Assembly: GCF_001511835.1 (NCBI RefSeq) | Contig: NZ_LN997848.1 | Location: 2,108,001-2,172,000, forward strand | Length of the DNA: 64,000 nt | From: Magnetospirillum sp. XM-1 | Lineage (GTDB): Bacteria; Pseudomonadota; Alphaproteobacteria; Rhodospirillales; Magnetospirillaceae | Reading direction: 5' to 3' | Shown: one piece after another, positions 9,537 to 18,837 of the stretch | Layout of the letters: each line of letters opens with the position of its first letter | Position numbering within the stretch: the stretch's first letter is position 1 | Program-made: the position numbers and the translations under genes | The notes under the pieces: generated by a model | The model's database searches: none | What the model was told of the DNA's origin: nothing | Seen by the model: only the letters and a program-made list of their open reading frames with translations

Positions 9537-10190
9537 ATGAATCTCGTTCTGTTGGGTCCGCCCGGTGGCGGCAAGGGTACCCAGGCCAAGCGTCTTCAGG
9601 ACAAGTACGGCCTGGTCCAGCTGTCCACCGGCGACATGCTGCGCGCTGCCGTGGCCGCCGGCTCGGAAGTGGGCAAGAAGGCCAAGGCCGTGATGGACGC
9701 CGGCCAGCTGGTGTCCGACGAGATCGTCATCGCCATCATCGACGAGCGCCTGGACCAGCCCGACGTGGCCAAGGGCGCCATCTTCGATGGTTTCCCCCGT
9801 ACCGTGGCCCAGGCCGAGGCTCTTGACGCCATGATGGCGCGTAAGGGCAAGAAGCTGGACTTCGCCATCGAGATCCAGGTGCCCGACGCCTATATCGTCG
9901 AGCGCATCACCGGCCGCTACACCTGCGCCAAGTGCGGTGCCGGCTACCACGACAAGTTCCAGCTGCCCAAGGTCGCCGGCAAGTGCGATTCCTGTGGCGG
10001 CACTGAGTTCGCTCGCCGTCCGGACGACAATGTCGATACCGTGACCAAGCGTCTCGACGCGTATCATGCCCAGACCGCTCCGCTGCTGCCCTATTACGAC
10101 AAGAAGGGCGCGCTGAAGCTGGTGAACGGCACCATGGACATCGCCGATGTGACCAAGGCCCTGGAAGGGATTCTGGACGCGGCGAAGTAA
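9537..10190 (+). CDS. adk: Adenylate kinase with Cys4 LID
   Basis: A 217-residue cytosolic kinase that converts ATP and AMP into two ADP. The P-loop GPPGGGKGTQ is at residues 7-16 and the NMP-binding segment STGDMLRAAV is near residue 31. The LID region carries C130-x2-C133 and C150-x2-C153, the pattern of zinc-binding adenylate kinases as in Gram-positive bacteria; E. coli Adk lacks it. It lies 27 bases after secY with an AGAGGGG ribosome-binding site and is probably co-transcribed. Confidence 0.97.
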   Translation: MNLVLLGPPGGGKGTQAKRLQDKYGLVQLSTGDMLRAAVAAGSEVGKKAKAVMDAGQLVSDEIVIAIIDERLDQPDVAKGAIFDGFPRTVAQAEALDAMMARKGKKLDFAIEIQVPDAYIVERITGRYTCAKCGAGYHDKFQLPKVAGKCDSCGGTEFARRPDDNVDTVTKRLDAYHAQTAPLLPYYDKKGALKLVNGTMDIADVTKALEGILDAAK

Positions 10191-10198
10191 TGTGATTC

Positions 10199-10239
10199 TA
10201 TAGGGCGAGACGGTTGACTCTTGATCGAATCGCCCTATA
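10199..10239. repeat. 10-bp inverted repeat overlapping the rpsM promoter
   Basis: TATAGGGCGA at 10199-10208 is repeated exactly in inverted form as TCGCCCTATA at 10230-10239. The right arm covers most of the -10 box of the promoter at 10214-10241. In RNA it could also form a hairpin after adk. It may be an operator, a terminator, or both. Confidence 0.6.
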
Positions 10240-10241
10240 AT
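10214..10241 (+). promoter_or_regulatory. Sigma70-type promoter for rpsM-rpsK-rpoA-rplQ
   Basis: TTGACT at 10214-10219 and TATAAT at 10236-10241 are separated by 16 bp, very close to the housekeeping consensus. It lies about 110 bases upstream of rpsM in the 162-base adk-rpsM gap, so it is well placed to drive the alpha operon. Confidence 0.75.
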
Positions 10242-10352
10242 CCCGCACCTTCGGTTTCCCCCGTCATGGGCGAGGCCAGGGGCGCGTTTTTGGTTAACGG
10301 CTCCGGGTCATCTCGTGGCGCGGTCTTTTATCTGGTGAAGGAGTAACCAGCT

Positions 10353-10730
10353 TTGGCTCGTATCGCTGGCGTCAATATTCCGACGAATAAGCGCGTTCTG
10401 ATCGCGCTGACCTACATTCATGGCATCGGCCGCGCCAAGGCGGCGGAGATCACCACCTCGCTGGGGATTCCCGCCGAGCGTCGCGTCAATCAGCTGACCG
10501 ACGACGAAGTGCTCAAGATCCGTGAGCTCATCGACCGCGACTTCCAGGTCGAAGGCGACCTGCGTCGCGCGGTTGCCATGAACATCAAGCGTCTGATGGA
10601 CCTGGGCTGCTATCGCGGCCTGCGCCATCGTCGTGGCCTGCCGGTTCATGGCCAGCGGACCCACACCAATGCCCGTACCCGCAAGGGTCCGGCCAAGCCG
10701 ATTGCCGGCAAGAAGAAAGTTACCAAGTAA
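10353..10730 (+). CDS. rpsM: 30S ribosomal protein S13
   Basis: A 125-residue S13 that bridges the 30S head to L5. It begins (M)[14 protein letters not shown], and the start codon is TTG at 10353 with GAAGGAG at 10337-10343. The C-terminus has the family basic segment [20 protein letters not shown]. It is the first gene after a consensus promoter and is followed by rpsK after 12 bases. Confidence 0.98.
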   Translation: MARIAGVNIPTNKRVLIALTYIHGIGRAKAAEITTSLGIPAERRVNQLTDDEVLKIRELIDRDFQVEGDLRRAVAMNIKRLMDLGCYRGLRHRRGLPVHGQRTHTNARTRKGPAKPIAGKKKVTK

Positions 10731-10742
10731 GGAACACCTCCG

Positions 10743-11138
10743 ATGGCTAAGCCCGCTGCTGCCGCGCGTCCTCGTCGCCGCGAGCGCAAGAACATCACCT
10801 CGGGCGTGGCGCATGTGAATGCCACGTTCAACAACACCATGATCACCATCACCGATGCCCAGGGTAACACCATTTCCTGGTCCTCGGCCGGCATGCAGGG
10901 CTTCAAGGGCTCGCGCAAGTCGACCCCGTACGCCGCCCAGGTGGCTGCCGAAGACGCGGGCCGCAAGGCTTCCGAGCACGGCATGCGCACCCTGGAGGTC
11001 GAGGTGAAGGGTCCTGGTGCCGGTCGCGAGTCCGCTCTGCGCGCTCTGCAGGCCGTGGGCTTCCAGATCACTTCGATCCGTGACGTCACGCCGATCCCGC
11101 ACAACGGGTGCCGGCCGCGCAAGCGCCGTCGCGTCTGA
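10743..11138 (+). CDS. rpsK: 30S ribosomal protein S11
   Basis: A 131-residue S11, a platform protein of the 30S near the E site. The segments [19 protein letters not shown] and [16 protein letters not shown] at the C-terminus are family signatures. A hairpin and T-rich stretch (11160-11220) separate it from rpoA. Confidence 0.98.
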   Translation: MAKPAAAARPRRRERKNITSGVAHVNATFNNTMITITDAQGNTISWSSAGMQGFKGSRKSTPYAAQVAAEDAGRKASEHGMRTLEVEVKGPGAGRESALRALQAVGFQITSIRDVTPIPHNGCRPRKRRRV

Positions 11139-11159
11139 TCGGGTCTCCTTGGATCGGGA

Positions 11160-11197
11160 TGCCGCCGGCTTCCTCGTGGTGAGGAGGTTCGGCGGCA
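11160..11197 (+). promoter_or_regulatory. Hairpin with T-rich tail between rpsK and rpoA
   Basis: TGCCGCCG at 11160-11167 pairs with CGGCGGCA at 11190-11197. An inner TTCCTC/GAGGAG pairing lengthens the stem. The following 20 bases contain several T-runs (GTTTTCGTTTTCCTTTG). This resembles an attenuator or partial terminator that could set the ratio of RpoA to ribosomal proteins. Confidence 0.5.
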
Positions 11198-11239
11198 CGC
11201 CCGTTTTCGTTTTCCTTTGTTCAGCATGAGGTCACGCAC

Positions 11240-12256
11240 GTGATTCAGAAGAACTGGCAGGAACTGATTAAGCCCAACAAGCTCCATGTGGAGCCCGGGG
11301 CCGATGCCCAGCGTACCGCGACCGTGGTCGCCGAACCGCTGGAGCGCGGCTTCGGCATGACGCTGGGCAATTCCCTGCGCCGCGTGCTGCTGTCGTCGCT
11401 GCAGGGTGCCGCCGTCACGGCCATCCAGATCGACGGCGTTCTGCACGAATTCTCGTCCATCCCCGGCGTGCGGGAAGATGTCACCGACATCATCCTGAAC
11501 ATCAAGACTCTCGGCCTGCGGATGCATGGCGAGGGCCCGAAGCGCATGCATCTGCGTGCGGTCGGCCCGGGCGAAGTCACCGCCGGCCTGATCGAGGTCG
11601 GTCACGACATCGAGATCATGGACCCCGAACTGGTGCTGTGCACCCTGGACGAGGGCGCCAAGCTGAACATCGAGTTCACGGTCGAGACCGGCAAGGGCTA
11701 CGTCCCCGCCTCGCAGAACCGTCCCGAGGATTCGCCGATCGGCCTCATTCCGATCGACGCCATCTTCTCGCCGGTGCGCAAGGTGGCCTACAAGGTGGAA
11801 AACACCCGCGTGGGCCAGGTCACCGACTACGACAAGCTGTCCATGACCGTCGAGACCAACGGCGCGGTCACTCCGGATGACGCCGTGGCGCTCGCCGCCC
11901 GCATCCTGCAGGACCAGCTGCAGCTGTTCATCAACTTCGAGGAGCCCACCGCGGTCGTCGAGGAAGAGAAGAAGGACGAACTGCCCTTCAACAAGAACCT
12001 GCTGCGCAAGGTGGACGAGCTGGAGCTTTCGGTCCGTTCGGCCAACTGCCTGAAGAACGACAACATCATCTACATCGGCGACCTGGTCCAGAAGACCGAG
12101 GCCGAGATGCTGCGCACTCCCAATTTCGGCCGCAAGTCGCTGAACGAGATCAAGGAAGTGCTGGCGCAGATGGGTCTGCACCTGGGCATGGAAATCGCCA
12201 ATTGGCCGCCGGAGAACATCGAAGAGCTGGCCAAGAAGCTCGAAGAGCCCTATTGA
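11240..12256 (+). CDS. rpoA: DNA-directed RNA polymerase alpha subunit
   Basis: A 338-residue RpoA starting at GTG (11240). The N-terminal domain (about residues 1-235) has [22 protein letters not shown], the dimerisation and core-assembly segment. The C-terminal domain (about 260-325) has [20 protein letters not shown] and [16 protein letters not shown], the two conserved patches that contact UP elements and activators. Length and architecture are normal. It lies between rpsK and rplQ. Confidence 0.98.
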   Translation: MIQKNWQELIKPNKLHVEPGADAQRTATVVAEPLERGFGMTLGNSLRRVLLSSLQGAAVTAIQIDGVLHEFSSIPGVREDVTDIILNIKTLGLRMHGEGPKRMHLRAVGPGEVTAGLIEVGHDIEIMDPELVLCTLDEGAKLNIEFTVETGKGYVPASQNRPEDSPIGLIPIDAIFSPVRKVAYKVENTRVGQVTDYDKLSMTVETNGAVTPDDAVALAARILQDQLQLFINFEEPTAVVEEEKKDELPFNKNLLRKVDELELSVRSANCLKNDNIIYIGDLVQKTEAEMLRTPNFGRKSLNEIKEVLAQMGLHLGMEIANWPPENIEELAKKLEEPY

Positions 12257-12269
12257 TCCACGTCTCTTA

Positions 12270-12331
12270 TCGTCATGGCCGGGCTTGACCCGGCCATCCA
12301 GACCCTTAGGGCTCAAGCCCGGGGGTGACGA
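12270..12331. repeat. Dispersed palindromic intergenic repeat, copy 1
   Basis: After rpoA the sequence ATGGCCGGG-cttga-CCCGGCCAT forms a perfect inner palindrome, flanked by CGTCA on one side and TGACG on the other, with GGGCTTGA repeated inverted as TCAAGCCC. A near-identical 30-base core occurs at 59608-59637. It resembles the REP-like intergenic elements common in alphaproteobacteria and may act as a transcript end or as a neutral mobile repeat. Confidence 0.6.
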
Positions 12332-12447
12332 TTTGAGAGGGATGTTTTCGGACCGATCCGGTCCACCCGCCCGTTCTCCCCCGATGGAGGCGACGCGGCA
12401 GTACAATCGGCTTCGCCAGGCGAGGCCAAGCGACGAGGAGAGTTGTT

Positions 12448-12870
12448 ATGCGTCATGGTATGTCCGGCCGTAAGCTGAACCGCGACAAGTCGGCCCGTAA
12501 GGCCCTGTTCGTCAGCTTGTCCAACGCCCTGCTCAAGCACGAGCAGATCAAGACCACCCTGCCCAAGGCCAAGGACCTGCGTCCCGTGGTCGAGAAGCTG
12601 ATCACGCTGGGCAAGCGCGGCGACCTGCACGCCCGGCGCCAGGCCTATGCCTTCCTGCGCGACGACAAGGTGGTCGCCAAGCTGTTCGCCGTCATCGGCG
12701 AGCGCTACAAGACCCGCAATGGCGGCTACACCCGCGTGTTGAAGGCCGGCTTCCGCTACGGCGATTGCGCCCCCATGGCCATCATCGAGCTGGTTGATCG
12801 CGATCCGGCCGCCAAGGGCACCGATTCCGGCCCGACCGCCGACAAGAAGGCCGATGCCGACGAGGAATAA
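12448..12870 (+). CDS. rplQ: 50S ribosomal protein L17
   Basis: A 140-residue L17, located near the exit tunnel. It begins [20 protein letters not shown] and contains [22 protein letters not shown], both family signatures. A GAGGAGAG ribosome-binding site precedes the ATG. The 191-base gap from rpoA holds the dispersed repeat. A terminator-like hairpin follows at 12898-12927. Confidence 0.98.
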   Translation: MRHGMSGRKLNRDKSARKALFVSLSNALLKHEQIKTTLPKAKDLRPVVEKLITLGKRGDLHARRQAYAFLRDDKVVAKLFAVIGERYKTRNGGYTRVLKAGFRYGDCAPMAIIELVDRDPAAKGTDSGPTADKKADADEE

Positions 12871-12897
12871 GCTTCCTCCGGCAACGACGATCTGACG

Positions 12898-12927
12898 AAG
12901 GGGCCGTCCCGCAAGGGGCGGCCCCTT
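12898..12927 (+). terminator. Terminator-like hairpin after rplQ
   Basis: AAGGGGCCGTCCC at 12898-12910 pairs with GGGCGGCCCCTT at 12916-12927 around a short loop, ending in TTTCG. It closes the ribosomal supercluster. Confidence 0.65.
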
Positions 12928-12985
12928 TCGCGTGACAGCCTTCCCGCGGCGGGGTACCAATAGCCAAGCTGCCGGGAGACGCGTC

Positions 12986-14092
12986 ATGACCTTTGAGGAA
13001 CACATTCGCCACGGCATCGATCTTGCCCGCGAGGGTGACCTGCCGGGCGCGGAGGCCGCTTTTCTGGCGGCGGAGGGCATCAACCCCCGCGACCCTCTGC
13101 CCCGCAATCTTCTGGGTAAGGTCTACCTGGCGGGCGGCCATGACAAGGTCGGCGTGGAGGCCCTGGTGGAAGCGGTGCGGCGCGATCCCCAGGTGGAGAT
13201 GATCTTCGATCTGGTCCAAGCCCTGAATCACCTCCATGCCCATATCGACGTGGAGCGGGTCTGCGCCTATCACGAGCGGCAGATCGCCGGGGATGACCGC
13301 TTCCTTCCCTATCGCGGCATGGGGCAGTTGCAGACCAAACAGGTCCATGCCGCCATCGACACGCTGTCGCGGGCCTTGGCCAACGATCCCGCCAATCCGG
13401 CCCATTACCACAATCTGTCCGTGGCCCTGATCGAGGGCGGACGGGCGGAGGAGGCAGTGGAGTGCTTTTGCCGGCTACTGCCCGACTGGGACGGCGGCGC
13501 GGCGGAGGTGACGTCGGTTGAGCGCCTGGATGCTATCGCCGAAGGCTACGACGTCAAGGATCTGCACAATTACTTCAGCGACCGGATGCTGCGCCTGTAC
13601 CTGGACGTCTTTCCGGGACGGCGGCTGCGCCGGGTGCTGGAACTGGGAACGGGCACCGGATTGCTGGCCTCGAAATTACCGGCCTCGGCCACGTCCGTTA
13701 CCGGCATCGAGCGCTCGCCGGCCATGCTGGAGCAGGCCCGGGCCCGCAAGGTCTACGACACCCTGGTGGAAGGGGACCTGCCCGGTGCGCTGGACAGTGT
13801 GGACGGTCCTTTCGAGACCATCCTGGCGGCCTGCATGCTGTATTACTTCGCCGATCTGCGGCCGTTCTTCGTCCACGCCGCCCGTTTGCTGGAGCCGGAC
13901 GGCGTGTTCCTGTTCTCGGTGGATCCCTTGAGCGATCCCCGCCAGGTCGCGGTGACCAAGCCGGGCGAATACGCCCACAGCCGGGCCTATCTCCGTCGCC
14001 TGGCCGAGGAGACCGGCTTCCTGGAGGTCGCCATCGAAATCGACCGCCATCGTGGCTCTCCGGGCTTCTGGTGCGCCTTCAGGAAGGGTTGA
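12986..14092 (+). CDS. TPR-containing class I SAM-dependent methyltransferase
   Basis: A 368-residue predicted cytosolic protein. The N-terminal half (about residues 1-170) consists of helical TPR-like repeats (AREGDLPGAEAAFLAAEGINPRD and related segments). The C-terminal half is a Rossmann methyltransferase with the SAM loop LELGTGTGLLASKL near residue 220 and a downstream acidic residue in GIERSPAML. The ATG at 12986 is preceded by GGGAGA and is preferred over an upstream in-frame start. The substrate is unknown; similar TPR-methyltransferase fusions are often of undefined role. Its end overlaps the convergent ATP12-like gene by 14 bases. Confidence 0.8.
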   Translation: MTFEEHIRHGIDLAREGDLPGAEAAFLAAEGINPRDPLPRNLLGKVYLAGGHDKVGVEALVEAVRRDPQVEMIFDLVQALNHLHAHIDVERVCAYHERQIAGDDRFLPYRGMGQLQTKQVHAAIDTLSRALANDPANPAHYHNLSVALIEGGRAEEAVECFCRLLPDWDGGAAEVTSVERLDAIAEGYDVKDLHNYFSDRMLRLYLDVFPGRRLRRVLELGTGTGLLASKLPASATSVTGIERSPAMLEQARARKVYDTLVEGDLPGALDSVDGPFETILAACMLYYFADLRPFFVHAARLLEPDGVFLFSVDPLSDPRQVAVTKPGEYAHSRAYLRRLAEETGFLEVAIEIDRHRGSPGFWCAFRKG

Positions 14093-14789
14093 GCAGTCCC
14101 AGGAAGCGTTCCGCCGCCACGATATCGCGCTTCAGTTCGGCGCGGCGGTCGGCGGCTTCCCAATCCTCGCCCCATTGCTCGATCTGATAGGTCTCGTCCA
14201 CCTGCGAGGCTTCGAAGGCGGCGTCGGCGTCGAGGCGGCCCTCGGCCAGGGCAAGCCCCAGGATCAGCGAGCCCATGGCGGCGGTGGCCGATTGCAGCGC
14301 CGTCAGGCGCCAGTCGTCGTAGGCCTCGATATGGCGCCGCAGGGCGGCCAGGGATTCGGCCGGCTGGGCCATGGCGGTCAGGCCGGTGGTGGTGGCGAGC
14401 GGCGCGTCCAGCGCCTGGGCCGCCCAGTCCAGCAGCGGCTGCCAGGCGGCGGTCTGGCGGGCCACCAGGTCGGTGGGGGTCTCGGCGCGGTAGCACAGCA
14501 AATCGGTGCCGGCGTAGTTCATCAACTGGGCCAGCATATGGGCGCGTTCGGGGCCGACGCGGTCGAGCGCGGTGCTGGCCAACTGGGTCATGGGCATGGT
14601 CGACGGCAGGACCTGGTCGCCCTGGTCGCGCCATTCCCCGGCGACGGCTTCGGCCAGGGGCTGGGCGGGAAGGGCCAGCGGGCGGGCGCCCGGCGTCTTG
14701 ACGGCCTTGCCGTCCAGCAAAATGGCGAAGCCGCCGTCACGGGGGGCGGCGACGCAATCCTTGTAGAAACGCTTGATGGACTTGAGCAC
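14079..14789 (-). CDS. ATP12-family F1-ATPase assembly chaperone
   Basis: A 236-residue protein of the ATP12 family. In mitochondria, ATP12 binds the F1 alpha subunit during ATP synthase assembly, and alphaproteobacteria carry the bacterial relative. The N-terminal segment FAILLDGKAVKTPGARPLALP and the central MPMTQLASTALDRVGPERAHM are strongly family-like, followed by LLCYRAETPTDLVARQ. It is the last gene of a minus-strand run with the AsmA-like gene (31-base gap), HAD phosphatase and rluC. Confidence 0.88.
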   Translation of the reverse strand: MLKSIKRFYKDCVAAPRDGGFAILLDGKAVKTPGARPLALPAQPLAEAVAGEWRDQGDQVLPSTMPMTQLASTALDRVGPERAHMLAQLMNYAGTDLLCYRAETPTDLVARQTAAWQPLLDWAAQALDAPLATTTGLTAMAQPAESLAALRRHIEAYDDWRLTALQSATAAMGSLILGLALAEGRLDADAAFEASQVDETYQIEQWGEDWEAADRRAELKRDIVAAERFLGLLNPS

Positions 14790-14820
14790 AGAAAAGAGCC
14801 TTCTCGGATGGTGTGTTGCT

Positions 14821-16851
14821 CTAGCGGGCGAGGCGCCGCGCCTGGGCCGTGCGGCAGGGGCTGGAATCGGCGGCGGCCTTGGCCGTCCCTTCCGTGGCGA
14901 CCGCCGGATTGCCCAGCACGCCCCTGACCTTCAGCGGCGGCGCGGTGCGGCTGACGAATGTGACGTCCACGGCTTCGGTCCTGAGGTCGATGCTGCCCAT
15001 GGCCAGGGCGGCGGCGGCGGCGGTCTCGGCCCCCAGGCCGCGGTCCAGGCTGATCAGGCCGGCCTTGACCGGCAGCCGGGCCACCAGGCAGCGCAGATGC
15101 AGGCCATCGGATTCGAGGGCGTTCGGGGCGATGTCGCGGGCCAGGCGGGCGGGGAGGTCCGTGCCGGAATTGCGGGCGAGTACGGTCTCGCCCAGGGTGA
15201 GGGCAAGGCTGCCCTCGGCGCTGCCGGCCAGATTGCGCAGATTGGTGCCCTGGGCCTTAAGGTCGAGGGCGAGGTCGGCCTTGGCCCCTTTCAGGGCGCC
15301 GGCGGTCAGCAGGGCGGGGTCCGCCCCGGCGGCGGTCAGGCGGAGCGCCAGGGCGGGAGTCTTGGCGGCGGCGTCCAGCTTGATCTCGCCCGCCAGCTTT
15401 CCCTCGCCGGCCCGGGCGGTGAAGCCCGCCAGCGCCATGCGGCCGGACGCCACGGTCAGCTCGCCGGCGGCGTCGGCCAAGGTGGCCGGTCCCGCCTGCA
15501 ACCGGGTGGCGGCCAGCGACAGATTGGCGTCCATGTCGCGGACGAGGTCGAGGATCAGGGGCTCGGTCCCCAGGATGCGGCCGTCGTCGATGGGAATGGC
15601 CGGGCGCTGGGGTTGCGAGGCCTGGGCCGGGGGCGCGCCGCGCGGCGACGGCAGCGAGAAATCCCCCAGGTTCAGCTGGGCGGCGGCCAAACGGCCGTAG
15701 ATCCGGGGGCGGGGCGCCAGCACCAGGGACACTTCCCCCGCCAGATCGCTGCGGCCAAGGGTGCTCTTCATGCCGGTAAGGCGCCAGCCGCCCTCGATGT
15801 CGCTCAGCTTGGCCGACAGCTTGACCGGTCCGGCATTGGGCAGGTCGAGGCCCAGCAGACGCGTCGCGGCGGCCAGCGACTCGGCTTCCAGGCCAAAGCT
15901 CAGATCGACCCCGCCCGGCCCGGCGGCGTCGGCCACCTGTCCCTTGGCGGTGATCAGCAGGGAATCGCGGCGGCCGATGATGGCGTCGATGTCGGCGAGC
16001 GCCAGGGGGCCGGCGGAGTCTGAAAGCCGTGCCGCCAGCTTGAAGGGGCCGAAGGCTTGGGGAACGCCCTTGCCGGGGCGCAGGCGCAACAGCTCGGCCA
16101 GTTCCTCGCCCTGGGCGCGGATATCGAAATCCAGCCCCTTGGCGGCCAGGGGCGACGCCACGGCGCCGCGCAGGGTGAGGGTGGCGCCGCCGAGCGCGCC
16201 TTTCAGCTGGACGGGATAGGGCTTGGCGCCGCCCAGGGCCGACAGCGGGCCGATCACCCCGGTCAGGTCGAAGCTTCTGTCCTGCCAGCGCCCGGCCAGT
16301 TGCAGCGACAGCGGGCCGCCGGCCTCGCTTTCCGGGCGGATCACCGCCTTGGCCACCTGGACCGTGCCGCCGCTCCAGCGGATGGCGGCATCCTCGATGC
16401 CCACCTCGGCCAGGGCGAGGCGGGTCAGGGGGGCTCCGGCCGGCGGGGCGCCGATGTCCAGGGATTTGGCCTGGCCGAGACGGGGCAGGTTGGCGGCGTG
16501 CAGCACCGGACGGAAGAGGCTGAGGCTTTCCAGGCGCAACTGATGGAGCGCCAGCGGCACCAGGGCGACCCGCGCCTCGATGCGGTCGACATAGAGGATA
16601 TCCGCGCCCTTGCCCGCAGCCCCGTTGCCGACGGAGAGGGTGACGCCGGTGAAGCTGAGTACCGGCGACGGCCCCAGCTTCAGCTTGGTGGCGCCGGCGA
16701 AGGTGAGGTCCAGACCGGTGGCGGCCTTGACCCGTTCGGCCAGGAAGGCGTTGTAGGCGTCGGACTTCAGCGACTTGCCGGCCGCGATGACCGCGACCAC
16801 CAGAACCAGGACCAGGGCGGCGACGATCTTGGCAATCGTGCCGGGCCTCAT
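14821..16851 (-). CDS. AsmA-family protein
   Basis: A 676-residue protein with one N-terminal membrane anchor (residues 4-24) and a large periplasmic part. It has the AsmA-type N-terminus with LTFAGATKLKLGPSPVLSFTGVTLSVGN and a C-terminal AsmA_2-like region. AsmA relatives are bridge-like proteins linked to lipid transport and outer-membrane integrity. The ATG at 16851 overlaps the TGA of the HAD gene (ATGA), so the two are translationally coupled; a 40-codon upstream extension is rejected for that reason. The specific substrate cannot be told from sequence. Confidence 0.85.
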   Translation of the reverse strand: MRPGTIAKIVAALVLVLVVAVIAAGKSLKSDAYNAFLAERVKAATGLDLTFAGATKLKLGPSPVLSFTGVTLSVGNGAAGKGADILYVDRIEARVALVPLALHQLRLESLSLFRPVLHAANLPRLGQAKSLDIGAPPAGAPLTRLALAEVGIEDAAIRWSGGTVQVAKAVIRPESEAGGPLSLQLAGRWQDRSFDLTGVIGPLSALGGAKPYPVQLKGALGGATLTLRGAVASPLAAKGLDFDIRAQGEELAELLRLRPGKGVPQAFGPFKLAARLSDSAGPLALADIDAIIGRRDSLLITAKGQVADAAGPGGVDLSFGLEAESLAAATRLLGLDLPNAGPVKLSAKLSDIEGGWRLTGMKSTLGRSDLAGEVSLVLAPRPRIYGRLAAAQLNLGDFSLPSPRGAPPAQASQPQRPAIPIDDGRILGTEPLILDLVRDMDANLSLAATRLQAGPATLADAAGELTVASGRMALAGFTARAGEGKLAGEIKLDAAAKTPALALRLTAAGADPALLTAGALKGAKADLALDLKAQGTNLRNLAGSAEGSLALTLGETVLARNSGTDLPARLARDIAPNALESDGLHLRCLVARLPVKAGLISLDRGLGAETAAAAALAMGSIDLRTEAVDVTFVSRTAPPLKVRGVLGNPAVATEGTAKAAADSSPCRTAQARRLAR

Positions 16852-17537
16852 GCTCCGTCCCCGGACTTGTCCCCGGTCAGCGCGTCCAGGACCTCGGTCA
16901 GGTTGTCGAAGGTGTCGAGCACCACCTGGGCGCCGGCCCGCTGCAACTCGTCCAGGGAATGGTAGCCCCACGAGACGCCGACGGCGGCGGTGCGGGCCGC
17001 TGCCGCCATGGCCATGTCATAGGCGGTGTCGCCGATCATGGCGATCTCGCCCGGCTCCAGCCCGCAATCGGCGGCGGCCCGGCGCAGCATGGCCGGGTTG
17101 GGCTTGCTGGGATTGTCGTCGGCGGTCTGGATGGTGACGAAGCGGCCCTGAAGGTCGTGGGCGTCCAGCAGGGATTCCACGCCGCGCCGGGACTTGCCGG
17201 TAGCGATACCCAGCAGCCAGCCCTCGCCCTCGAGGCGGTCGAGGGCTTCCTTCACGCCGGGAAACAGCGGCTCCATGGTGTCGGGCAGCAGGCGCATGGC
17301 GCGGAAGGCTTCCTTGTAGGCGTCGGCCACGGCGCGGTGGGTGGAGGGATTGGCCCAGGGCAGCAGCACGGCGCAGGCATCCACCAGGGACAGGCCGATG
17401 ATGCGGCGGACCTGTTCGGGCCGGGGGATGCCCAGGTTCAAGTTGCCCCACGCCTCGGTCATGGCCGAAACGATATTATGCTGGCTGTCCACCAGGGTGC
17501 CGTCCACATCGAAGACGGCAAGGCGCAGATGGGACAT
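16848..17537 (-). CDS. HAD-family hydrolase, phosphoglycolate-phosphatase-like
   Basis: A 229-residue cytosolic HAD phosphatase. Motif I is FDVDGTLVDS with nucleophile D10 and D12. Motif II is IATGKSRRG, motif III contains the lysine of SKPNPAML, and motif IV is GDTAYDMAMA. The cap is of the helical type seen in Gph enzymes. It lies directly downstream of rluC, a common alphaproteobacterial pairing, and overlaps the AsmA-like gene. Start at 17537 gives MSHLRLAVFD; the upstream in-frame extension has no family resemblance. Confidence 0.85.
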   Translation of the reverse strand: MSHLRLAVFDVDGTLVDSQHNIVSAMTEAWGNLNLGIPRPEQVRRIIGLSLVDACAVLLPWANPSTHRAVADAYKEAFRAMRLLPDTMEPLFPGVKEALDRLEGEGWLLGIATGKSRRGVESLLDAHDLQGRFVTIQTADDNPSKPNPAMLRRAAADCGLEPGEIAMIGDTAYDMAMAAAARTAAVGVSWGYHSLDELQRAGAQVVLDTFDNLTEVLDALTGDKSGDGA

Positions 17538-17634
17538 CGGACTCCGGCGCGCTGCTCGTATTTTTCGTGGGGTTATCTTACCCCATCGGCGACCGGCAAC
17601 CAACCGCCGGAATGCGGCGGATTAATGATGAATT

Positions 17635-18627
17635 CTATTCTTCCTCGAAGGAGACGAAAGGCTGGCCCGAATCGCCTTCGGCGAAGCCGAAGAAGTCGAA
17701 GCTGGCCTTGATGTGGGGGGGCAGCGGCGCCACCACCTCCAGCGGCTTGCCGGTGCGCGGATGGGGCAGGCGGACGGCGCGGGCGTGCAGGTGCAGCTTG
17801 CGCGACACGCCGGTGCCCTCGATCAGGGCCTCCTTGCCGCCATACTTGCCGTCGCCCATGATCGGCGTGCCCAGCAGCAGGCAATGGGCGCGCAGCTGGT
17901 GGGTGCGCCCGGTGCGCGGCTCCATCTCCAGCCAGGCGGCTCGCTTCAGGGTGGCATCCACCACGCGGTAATAGGTGACGGCGTGCTTGCCGTCCTCCTT
18001 GTCCACCGCCATCTTCTCGCCGGCCTTGCCCGGCAGCTTGGCCAGCGGCGCGTCGATGCGGCCCTGGGGATAGCGCGGCACCCCGGCCACCAGGGCCCAA
18101 TAGCATTTGCGGGCGGAGCGGCTCTTGAAGGCGGCGGCCAGCTTGGCGGTGGCGTTGGCGGTGCGGCCCAGCAACAGCACGCCCGACGTGTCCTTGTCCA
18201 GGCGATGGACCAGCTTGGGGCGGCCCGCCCCGAAGCACAGCGCGTCCAGCCAGGCGTCCAGGTGCTTGTCGGCCATGCCCGTTCCACCCTGCACCGCCAG
18301 TCCCGCCGGCTTGTTCAGCGCGATGACGTCGTCGTCCATGTAAAGGACGGCGTCTTGGAGCATGCGTGCCGTCTTGTCGTCCACCGGAGCGGGTTTGGCT
18401 TCGCGGGGAGGCGCATCGGCGGCGGGCTGGGGCGGTACGCGGATCGCCTGTCCGGCTTCCAGCCGCTGGTTGGACTTGGCGCGCTTGCCGTCCACCCGGA
18501 CGTTGCCGGCGCGCAGCCACTTTTCCAGCAGCCCGTGGCCGATGGCGGGGAAATGACGTTTGAACCAGCGGTCGAGGCGGATATCGGCCTCGTCCTCGGT
18601 GACGGTCAGGGTCTGGACTTCGCTCAT
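17635..18627 (-). CDS. rluC: RluC/RluD-family 23S rRNA pseudouridine synthase
   Basis: A 330-residue RluA-superfamily enzyme that isomerises uridine to pseudouridine in 23S rRNA. An S4-like RNA-binding region lies at about residues 15-75 ([20 protein letters not shown]). The catalytic motif [16 protein letters not shown] has D144 as the expected nucleophile. [12 protein letters not shown] follows near residue 220. The gene is 98 bases upstream of the HAD phosphatase. The exact target sites, RluC versus RluD, are not distinguishable here. Confidence 0.85.
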   Translation of the reverse strand: MSEVQTLTVTEDEADIRLDRWFKRHFPAIGHGLLEKWLRAGNVRVDGKRAKSNQRLEAGQAIRVPPQPAADAPPREAKPAPVDDKTARMLQDAVLYMDDDVIALNKPAGLAVQGGTGMADKHLDAWLDALCFGAGRPKLVHRLDKDTSGVLLLGRTANATAKLAAAFKSRSARKCYWALVAGVPRYPQGRIDAPLAKLPGKAGEKMAVDKEDGKHAVTYYRVVDATLKRAAWLEMEPRTGRTHQLRAHCLLLGTPIMGDGKYGGKEALIEGTGVSRKLHLHARAVRLPHPRTGKPLEVVAPLPPHIKASFDFFGFAEGDSGQPFVSFEEE

Positions 18628-18745
18628 GGGGCGGACCCTAGCGGCGCGACGGGGCCGGGCACAACAGAAACTTTTTCCGCTTATCGTACCGTGGCGCTGG
18701 GAAATTTCATTAGCGGCCTTGAATACGTAAAGTGCCTTACCATTC

Positions 18746-18777
18746 TAAAGGCATGGGCGATTTATGCCGTGTGGTAT
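18746..18777 (+). promoter_or_regulatory. Possible flagellar-type (sigma28-like) promoter
   Basis: TAAA at 18746-18749 is followed after 16 bases by GCCGTGTG at 18766, resembling the FliA pattern TAAA-N15-GCCGATAA. It lies 60-90 bases upstream of a chemoreceptor gene, where such a promoter would be expected. The match is imperfect. Confidence 0.3.
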
Positions 18778-18837
18778 GGATGGTTGAGGTTGCCAGCAAT
18801 CCCGCTCGGATCGCGAGAGGCGACGTGGAGGATAACG

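Noticed and set aside
7428..10067. 879-residue open frame on the minus strand
   Set aside because: It lies antisense to rplO, secY and adk, which are certain genes. It has the His/Gln/Gly-rich composition of a GC-rich shadow frame and no recognisable domain.
9510..10352. rpmJ (L36) after secY
   Set aside because: No 37-codon frame with L36 character was found between secY and rpsM; adk occupies the position.
17713..18837. Long in-frame N-terminal extension of the PAS chemoreceptor
   Set aside because: It is antisense to rluC and low in family character. A good ribosome-binding site and the PAS start support ATG 18838.
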